Positions 6,817-10,834 of a stretch of DNA of 10,834 bases are shown here, piece after piece (positions within the stretch are counted from its first letter, which is position 1; each line of letters starts with the position of its first letter). The position numbers and the translations under genes were made by a program. The DNA comes from Bacteroidota bacterium (GTDB lineage: Bacteria > Bacteroidota > Bacteroidia > Flavobacteriales_F > PHOS-HE28), in NCBI GenBank assembly GCA_963169595.1, contig CAUJFM010000222.1, forward strand, positions 1-10,834, given 5' to 3'. Under the pieces are notes generated by a model that made no database searches, was not told the DNA's origin, and saw only the letters and a list, made by a program, of their open reading frames with translations.

Positions 6817-7086
6817 TTACTTCATCATGTCGGCCACGTACGGCATCAAGGCCAGGTGGCGGCTGCGCTTGATGGCCTGCCCCACTTTGCGCTGGTACTT
6901 GAGGCTCGTGCCGGTGAGGCGACGGGGCAGGATCTTGCCCTGCTCGTTCACGAAGCGGAGGAGGAAGTCGGCATCCTTGTAGTCGATGTACGTGATGCCC
7001 ATCTTCTTGAAACGGCAGTACTTCTCCTTCTTCGTCTCGATGGCGATCGGAGTGAGGTACCGGATCTCGTTGTTGTCGGCTGCCAT
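6817..7086 (-). CDS. rpsR: Small subunit ribosomal protein S18
   Basis: 89 residues. The S18 signature is clear in IDYKDADFLLRFVNEQGKI (34-52) followed by LPRRLTGTSLKYQRKVGQAIKRSRHLALMPYV, where the PRR-TG turn contacts 16S rRNA. The N terminus has KYCRFKK (22-28), with the single Cys seen in many S18 proteins. S18 forms a heterodimer with S6 on the central domain (platform) of the 30S subunit, and the two genes are adjacent here: the rpsR ATG comes 3 bases after the rpsF stop codon, which fits translational coupling. Length and start are as expected. No priB lies between the two, unlike in enterobacteria. Confidence 0.98.
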   Translation of the reverse strand: MAADNNEIRYLTPIAIETKKEKYCRFKKMGITYIDYKDADFLLRFVNEQGKILPRRLTGTSLKYQRKVGQAIKRSRHLALMPYVADMMK

Positions 7087-7089
7087 GGC

Positions 7090-7446
7090 TTACGCGTTGG
7101 TGGGTTCAACGTTATCCTTCTGCTTGTTGCGACGCTTCTCAGCAAAACCAAGGTGGTGCTTGTCCATCTTGGTGGTGAGGAAGCGGATCACACGCTCATC
7201 GCGGCGATACTCGGTCTCGAGCTTGGCGACGAACGCAGGGTCCGCCTCGAACTCGATCAGGTGGTAGAAGCCCGTGGACTTCTTCTGGATGGGATAGGCC
7301 AGCTTGCGCATCCCCCAGCTCTCTTCGTGGTGGACCTTTCCACGGCCTGTTTTGATCAGGTCTTTGAACTTCTTTACCGTCTCCTTTGTCTGGTCCTCAG
7401 ACAAAACGGGAGTGAGAATGAAGACGGTCTCGTACCGGTTGGTCAT
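7090..7446 (-). CDS. rpsF: Small subunit ribosomal protein S6
   Basis: 118 residues. It opens with MTNRYETVFILTPVLSEDQ, the first beta strand and helix of bS6, and contains WGMRKLAYPIQKKSTGFYHL (45-64), the family signature, and then YRRDERVIRFLT (80-91). The C-terminal tail from about 95 is basic and then polar (KRRNKQKDNVEPTNA), as in many S6 proteins. It pairs with S18 on the 30S platform. First gene of rpsF-rpsR-rplI. The ATG at 7446 is chosen because the family starts at M(x)2-3YETV; the frame remains open to 7557 but those 37 codons lie across the promoter. In several phyla S6:S18 represses its own mRNA leader; here the predicted leader is only about 20 bases. Confidence 0.98.
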   Translation of the reverse strand: MTNRYETVFILTPVLSEDQTKETVKKFKDLIKTGRGKVHHEESWGMRKLAYPIQKKSTGFYHLIEFEADPAFVAKLETEYRRDERVIRFLTTKMDKHHLGFAEKRRNKQKDNVEPTNA

Positions 7447-7470
7447 AGCCTTTCGGTTGAAATTGGGCCG

Positions 7471-7478
7471 CGAAGGTA
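7471..7478 (-). promoter_or_regulatory. -7-like box of the ribosomal protein operon
   Basis: TACCTTCG on the minus strand, one base from TAnnTTTG, followed by CGGCC, the same downstream context as the aconitase box. It lies 24 bases before the rpsF ATG. No clear -33 TTG is seen. Confidence 0.6.
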
Positions 7479-7539
7479 ACAAGATCCTGTTGATATCCAG
7501 CACCTCCCGGTCCTGAGGGTTCCGACCCGGTCCGGCGCC

Positions 7540-7555
7540 GTCCACGATCGTGGAC
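7540..7555. promoter_or_regulatory. 16-base perfect palindrome between rpsF and dnaX
   Basis: GTCCACGATCGTGGAC reads the same on both strands and lies in the divergent region between the rpsF and dnaX promoters: 62 bases upstream of the rpsF -7 box and 33 bases upstream of the dnaX -7 box. A palindrome without a loop is a poor RNA hairpin and is more like a dimeric protein binding site. The protein that would bind is unknown. Confidence 0.4.
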
Positions 7556-7588
7556 AACTCCCCGCCCGGGGAAGGCGGCCCGTGCGGC

Positions 7589-7596
7589 TATCTTCG
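7589..7596 (+). promoter_or_regulatory. -7-like box of dnaX
   Basis: TATCTTCG, one base from TAnnTTTG, followed by TGCCGCC, 16 bases before the dnaX ATG at 7613. There is no visible TTG at the -33 position. Confidence 0.5.
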
Positions 7597-7612
7597 TGCC
7601 GCCCTGCGCCCC

Positions 7613-9367
7613 ATGGAACAATTCGTTGTCAGCGCCCGCAAATACCGCCCCGCCACCTTCGATACCGTGGTGGGCCAGGAGGCGGTGACCAGCACCCTGA
7701 AGAACGCGATCCGGAGCAACCACCTCGCCTCGGCCTTCCTCTTCACCGGCCCCCGCGGGGTGGGCAAGACCACCTGCGCACGCATCCTGGCCCGCACCAT
7801 CAACTGCGAGAACCTCGGCGAGGACCTGGTGGCCTGCGGGCGATGCGCACCGTGCAGGACCTTCGAGGAGGGCCACAGCCTCAACATCTTCGAGCTCGAC
7901 GCCGCCAGCAACAACAGCGTGGACGACATCCGCAACCTGATCCTCCAGGTGCAGATCGCCCCGCAGGTGGGCACCAAGAAGGTGTACATCATCGACGAGG
8001 TGCACATGCTGAGCCAGGCGGCGTTCAACGCCTTCCTGAAGACGCTGGAGGAGCCTCCCTTCTACGCCATCTTCATCCTGGCCACCACCGAGAAGCACAA
8101 GATCCTACCCACCATCCTGAGCCGTTGCCAGGTGTTCGACTTCCGGCGGATCCAGCTCAGCGACATCACCCGGCACCTGGCGTCCATCGCCCAGAAGGAG
8201 GGCATCACCGCCGAACCGCAGGCCCTGCACGTGATCGCCCAGAAGGCCGATGGCGGGCTGCGCGACGCGCTCAGCATCTTCGACCAGCTGGTGAGCTTCG
8301 CCGGCGACCAGCTCACCTACCAGGCGGTGGTGCAGAACCTGAACGTGCTGGACCATGAGCACTACTTCCGCATCACGGACAGCATCATCGCCGGCGATGT
8401 CGCTGCCGCGCTCGTGGAGTTCAACGCCATCCTGCAGCAGGGCTTTGATGGGCACCTGTTCGTGAGCGGACTGGCCCGTCACTTCCGCGACCTGCTGGTG
8501 AGCCAGGACCCGCGCACCCTGTCCCTGCTGGAGGTGAGCGAGGACCTGACCCAGCGCTACGGCCTGCAGGCCCGCAACGCACCACGCGACCTCCTCGTAA
8601 AAGGCCTCGACCGGCTGGCCCAATGCGATGCGCAATACAAGCAGAGCAAGGAGCCCCGCCTGCTGGTGGAACTGCTGCTGATCCAGCTCTGCCGCCTGAC
8701 CGCTGCGGAAGCTGACCCTGAAAAAAAAAGTCCTGACGCGAGCGTAACGCCCGTCCGGACCCCGGCACCGCCCCCCGCAGCGGCCATTGCGCCACCCGCT
8801 CCAGCGCCGACAGCCACCGTCGCGGCCGCACCCGTGGCAACCCCTTCACCTGCTGCGACGGCGACGGACGCGTATGCGCCCAAGCGCCGCATCCTGCGGG
8901 AACAGGTGAGCATCAAGCCCACCGCCCCACCGGTGGTGGCCGAGCCCGCTGGTGGGCCTGCACCCGCCGTAGCCGACCCCGCATTGGGCGCGGCAGCCTC
9001 GACCAAGGAAGTGAACCCGTCGTTGCTGCAGACCGTGTGGCGTGAGTACGCGCAGCGCTGCAAGCAGCAGGGCCGCAACAGCCTTCATGCGACGCTTGTG
9101 GCGCGCGAGCCCGCCGTGGCAGGGCCGGGGCGCATCACCTTCGCCATTGTGAACGAGGTGCAGGAGAACTACCTGCGCGAGGAGAAGCCCGAACTGCTCG
9201 GCTTCCTGCGCAGGCAGCTGGGCGACCCGGGACTGGACATGGAGGTGATCAAGGAAGAGGTGGTGGTGAAGCCGCGGTACACCGCGCTGGACCGCTTCAG
9301 GCTGCTGGCGGAGAAGAACCCCGCGCTGATCACGCTGAAGAACGAGGTGGACCTGGACCTCGGTTGA
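7613..9367 (+). CDS. dnaX: DNA polymerase III clamp-loader subunit DnaX (tau, probably also gamma)
   Basis: 584 residues. DnaX drives ATP-dependent loading of the sliding clamp; tau also holds polymerase cores and helicase together at the fork. AAA+ part: ARKYRPATFDTVVGQE (8-23), Walker A GPRGVGKT (46-53), four zinc Cys (65, 75, 78, 81), Walker B YIIDEVHM (125-132), sensor 1 around LATTEKHK (156-163), the SRC motif with arginine finger Arg171, and sensor 2 GGLRDAL (214-220). The collar domain covers about 235-362. After A9 (residues 370-373) comes a linker of Ala, Pro, Val and Thr to about 465, then a C-terminal domain, 466-584, presumed to bind polymerase. Start at 7613 (MEQFVVSARKYRP) matches the family; the upstream in-frame codons to 7550 run through the promoter. 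Nine A's with stops in both alternative frames suggest a 374-residue gamma form. Divergent from rpsF. No strong terminator follows. Confidence 0.97.
   Translation: MEQFVVSARKYRPATFDTVVGQEAVTSTLKNAIRSNHLASAFLFTGPRGVGKTTCARILARTINCENLGEDLVACGRCAPCRTFEEGHSLNIFELDAASNNSVDDIRNLILQVQIAPQVGTKKVYIIDEVHMLSQAAFNAFLKTLEEPPFYAIFILATTEKHKILPTILSRCQVFDFRRIQLSDITRHLASIAQKEGITAEPQALHVIAQKADGGLRDALSIFDQLVSFAGDQLTYQAVVQNLNVLDHEHYFRITDSIIAGDVAAALVEFNAILQQGFDGHLFVSGLARHFRDLLVSQDPRTLSLLEVSEDLTQRYGLQARNAPRDLLVKGLDRLAQCDAQYKQSKEPRLLVELLLIQLCRLTAAEADPEKKSPDASVTPVRTPAPPPAAAIAPPAPAPTATVAAAPVATPSPAATATDAYAPKRRILREQVSIKPTAPPVVAEPAGGPAPAVADPALGAAASTKEVNPSLLQTVWREYAQRCKQQGRNSLHATLVAREPAVAGPGRITFAIVNEVQENYLREEKPELLGFLRRQLGDPGLDMEVIKEEVVVKPRYTALDRFRLLAEKNPALITLKNEVDLDLG
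8721..8747 (+). promoter_or_regulatory. A9 slippage/frameshift site in dnaX (predicted gamma stop)
   Basis: Nine consecutive A's (8721-8729) read in frame as GAA AAA AAA AGT, which includes an in-phase A AAA AAA slippery heptamer (8722-8728). A -1 ribosomal shift, or one extra A in the mRNA, gives AAG TCC TGA, ending at 8734-8736 after 374 residues. Loss of one A gives GTC CTG ACG CGA GCG TAA, ending at 8745-8747. Both outcomes end the protein just before the linker, the same place where gamma ends in E. coli and Thermus DnaX. A Shine-Dalgarno stimulator or strong downstream stem as in E. coli is not obvious, so transcriptional slippage seems at least as likely. Confidence 0.7.
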
Positions 9368-9384
9368 GCGCTTCTTCCACGGCA

Positions 9385-9398
9385 GGGGCCGCGGCCCC
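9385..9398 (+). other. GC palindrome after dnaX, possible weak terminator
   Basis: GGGGCCGCGGCCCC, a perfect 14-base palindrome 17 bases past the dnaX stop codon. It lacks a T-tract, so if it ends the dnaX transcript it would need Rho or partial read-through into icd. The position is right for a 3' end; the chemistry is not typical. Confidence 0.3.
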
Positions 9399-9443
9399 AT
9401 GGTGCAGGCGGCACTCCTCATGCCCCGCATGGCCGCGTTGGGC

Positions 9444-9451
9444 TACCTTCG
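9444..9451 (+). promoter_or_regulatory. -7-like box of icd
   Basis: TACCTTCG followed by CGCCC, nearly identical to the rpsF box and context, 36 bases before the ATG at 9488. The leader is A- and C-rich. No -33 TTG is visible. Confidence 0.55.
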
Positions 9452-9487
9452 CGCCCTATCCAAAAACAACCTCAACCCGCTGGAAGG

Positions 9488-10711
9488 ATGAGCAAGATCA
9501 AGGTGGCGAAGCCCGTCGTGGAACTCGATGGCGATGAGATGACCCGCATCATTTGGAAATGGATCAAGGACCAGTTGATCCTGCCCTACGTGGATGTGCC
9601 GATCGAGTACTACGACCTCGGCATCCAGCACCGCGATGCCACCGACGACAAGGTGACCGTGGAGAGCGCGAAGGCCATTCTGAAGCACAACGTGGGCATC
9701 AAGTGCGCCACCATCACGCCCGACGAGGCCCGCGTGCAGGAGTTCGGGCTGAAGCAGATGTGGAAGAGCCCCAACGGCACCATCCGCAACATCCTCAACG
9801 GCACCGTGTTCCGCGAGCCCATCGTGATCAGCAACATCCCGCGCCTGGTGCCGGGCTGGACCAAACCCATCATCATCGGCCGCCACGCCTTCGGCGATCA
9901 GTACCGCGCCAGCGATGCCGTGATCAAGGGCAAGGGCAAGCTCACCATGACCTTCACCCCCGATGACGGCGGCGAAGTGCAGACCTGGAACGTGTACGAC
10001 TTCGAGGGCAACGGTGTGGCCCTGAGCATGTACAACACCGACGAGAGCATCGAGGGCTTCGCGCGCAGCTGCTTCAACCTGGCCCTGGCGAAGAAGTGGC
10101 CCCTGTACCTCAGCACCAAGAACACCATTCTGAAGAAGTACGACGGCCGCTTCAAGGACATCTTCGAGGAGGTGTACCAGAAGGACTTCAAGGCCGCGTT
10201 CCAAGAGGCCGACATCGTGTACGAGCACCGGTTGATCGACGACATGGTGGCCAGCGCCATGAAATGGAGCGGCGGCTATGTGTGGGCCTGCAAGAACTAC
10301 GATGGCGACGTGCAGAGCGACACGGTGGCGCAAGGCTTCGGATCGCTGGGCCTGATGACCAGTGTGCTGATCACACCCGACGGGAAGACCATGGAGGCCG
10401 AAGCCGCGCACGGCACGGTGACCCGCCACTACCGCATGCACCAGCAGGGCAAGCCCACGAGCACCAACCCCATCGCCAGCATCTTCGCCTGGACGCGCGG
10501 CCTCGCCTTCCGCGGCAAGCTCGATGGCAACCAGGCGCTGATCGACTTCTGCACCAAGCTGGAACAGGTGTGCATCCGCACGGTGGAGAGCGGAAAGATG
10601 ACCAAGGACCTCGCCGTGTGCATCCACGGCGAGAAGGTGGGCGCACAACACTACCTCACCACCGAGGCCTTCATGGCCGCCCTGCGCGAAGAACTGGAGC
10701 GCAGCCATTGA
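9488..10711 (+). CDS. icd: NADP-dependent isocitrate dehydrogenase, eukaryote-like homodimeric type
   Basis: 407 residues. It oxidises and decarboxylates isocitrate to 2-oxoglutarate with NADP, in the TCA cycle in the cytoplasm. The sequence follows the eukaryotic IDH1/IDH2 (type II homodimeric) subfamily rather than E. coli Icd. Isocitrate-binding residues fall at the same numbers as in human IDH1: Thr77, Ser94 (SPNGTIR), Arg100, Arg109 and Arg132 (GRHAFGDQYR). Metal ligands are in HRLIDDMV (Asp251/252) and NYDGDVQSD (Asp274, Asp278). GTVTRHY (309-315) carries the Arg-His pair that selects NADP. STNPIASIFAWTRGL (325-339) is also characteristic. The start at 9488 gives MSKIKVAKPVVELDGDEMTRI, exactly the family N terminus. 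It has its own -7 box and a strong terminator. I use icd for the function; some annotators would write idh. Confidence 0.96.
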   Translation: MSKIKVAKPVVELDGDEMTRIIWKWIKDQLILPYVDVPIEYYDLGIQHRDATDDKVTVESAKAILKHNVGIKCATITPDEARVQEFGLKQMWKSPNGTIRNILNGTVFREPIVISNIPRLVPGWTKPIIIGRHAFGDQYRASDAVIKGKGKLTMTFTPDDGGEVQTWNVYDFEGNGVALSMYNTDESIEGFARSCFNLALAKKWPLYLSTKNTILKKYDGRFKDIFEEVYQKDFKAAFQEADIVYEHRLIDDMVASAMKWSGGYVWACKNYDGDVQSDTVAQGFGSLGLMTSVLITPDGKTMEAEAAHGTVTRHYRMHQQGKPTSTNPIASIFAWTRGLAFRGKLDGNQALIDFCTKLEQVCIRTVESGKMTKDLAVCIHGEKVGAQHYLTTEAFMAALREELERSH

Positions 10712-10731
10712 ACACGCCTGTTGAACAAACC

Positions 10732-10764
10732 AGTGAACGGGCCTTGACGGGCCCGTTCGCTTTT
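10732..10764 (+). terminator. Intrinsic terminator of icd
   Basis: Arms 10732-10743 and 10750-10761 (AGTGAACGGGCC and GGCCCGTTCGCT) pair over 12 positions with one G-U, loop of 6 bases, followed directly by TTT (10762-10764). The stop codon ends at 10711. Confidence 0.9.
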
Positions 10765-10768
10765 CCTG

Positions 10769-10776
10769 CACCTTCG
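10769..10776 (+). promoter_or_regulatory. -7-like box of the last gene
   Basis: CACCTTCG, two bases from TAnnTTTG but one from the TACCTTCG form used by rpsF and icd. It ends five bases before the ATG at 10782, so transcription would begin essentially at the start codon. Confidence 0.35.
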
Positions 10777-10781
10777 TGGGG

Positions 10782-10834
10782 ATGAATCTGCTGTTCTCCA
10801 ACCCGCATCGGCACCCTGTGCTCATCGCCGTGGT
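10782..10834 (+). CDS. Start of an unidentified gene (cut by the window end)
   Basis: Only 17 complete codons are present: MNLLFSNPHRHPVLIAV. The reading frame begins 18 bases after the T-tract of the icd terminator and five bases after a -7-like box, which supports a real start. The fragment contains the beginning of a hydrophobic stretch (PVLIAV) after a short basic, His-containing part, as at the start of a membrane segment or signal anchor. I do not recognise the family from this little sequence. Confidence 0.45.
   Translation, partial: MNLLFSNPHRHPVLIAV

Noticed and set aside
7447..7470. Possible S6:S18 autoregulatory RNA motif in the rpsF leader
   Set aside because: The predicted leader has a CCGA and a 3-base GCC/GGC pairing only, too little for the known hairpin with its bulge. 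It could be reconsidered if the transcript starts further upstream.
7447..7557. N-terminal extension of rpsF by 37 codons
   Set aside because: S6 proteins begin at MTNRYETV; the extra codons cover the -7 box and the palindrome.
8753..8760. Palindrome GTCCGGAC downstream of the dnaX slippery site as a frameshift-stimulating stem
   Set aside because: Eight bases without a loop form no stable hairpin, and I see no longer stem at the right distance.
9443..10825. 460-codon minus-strand open frame opposite icd
   Set aside because: Antisense shadow of icd. It would also run through the icd terminator and the next gene's start, and shows no family motif.

Overview
This window reads as ordinary core chromosome from a GC-rich member of the Bacteroidota, most likely the Flavobacteriales. 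That assignment is an inference from several signs. Genes start without Shine-Dalgarno sequences but have upstream boxes resembling the Bacteroidota sigma factor -7 element TAnnTTTG. There is an rpsF-rpsR-rplI operon without priB, an aconitase close to the mitochondrial type, a eukaryote-like homodimeric NADP isocitrate dehydrogenase, and a cluster of secreted OmpA-like and beta-barrel outer membrane proteins. I see no insertion sequence, phage, CRISPR, tRNA or rRNA.

Layout. From 1 to 7446 every gene is on the minus strand: the 5' part of a UMF1-type MFS transporter (308 down to the window edge); a jelly-roll/OmpA fusion protein (1550-387); two unrelated outer membrane beta-barrel proteins (2590-1772 and 3817-3254), separated by about 520 bases with no gene but several hairpins; aconitate hydratase (6190-3917); and the ribosomal protein operon rpsF-rpsR-rplI (7446-6350). 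At about 7450-7610 the direction switches. dnaX (7613-9367), the NADP isocitrate dehydrogenase gene icd (9488-10711) and the start of an unidentified gene (10782 to the edge) are on the plus strand. Most genes are single transcription units, with a hairpin terminator downstream and a -7-like box upstream.

How the genes relate. Aconitase and isocitrate dehydrogenase catalyse consecutive steps of the TCA cycle (citrate to isocitrate to 2-oxoglutarate). They lie about 3.3 kb apart on opposite strands around the dnaX/ribosomal divergence. The envelope cluster (OmpA fusion and two barrels) is a group of independently transcribed genes.

The most notable point is in dnaX. A run of nine A's (8721-8729) sits exactly between the AAA+/collar part and the Ala/Pro-rich linker, with stop codons close by in both alternative frames. 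That is the arrangement that produces the short gamma subunit beside full-length tau in E. coli (ribosomal frameshifting) and Thermus (transcriptional slippage). Other points of interest are a recurring extended promoter motif, two apparently leaderless genes, a terminator whose loop contains the next gene's promoter -33 element, and a 16-base perfect palindrome between rpsF and dnaX. I found no evidence of a wholly new multi-gene system here.
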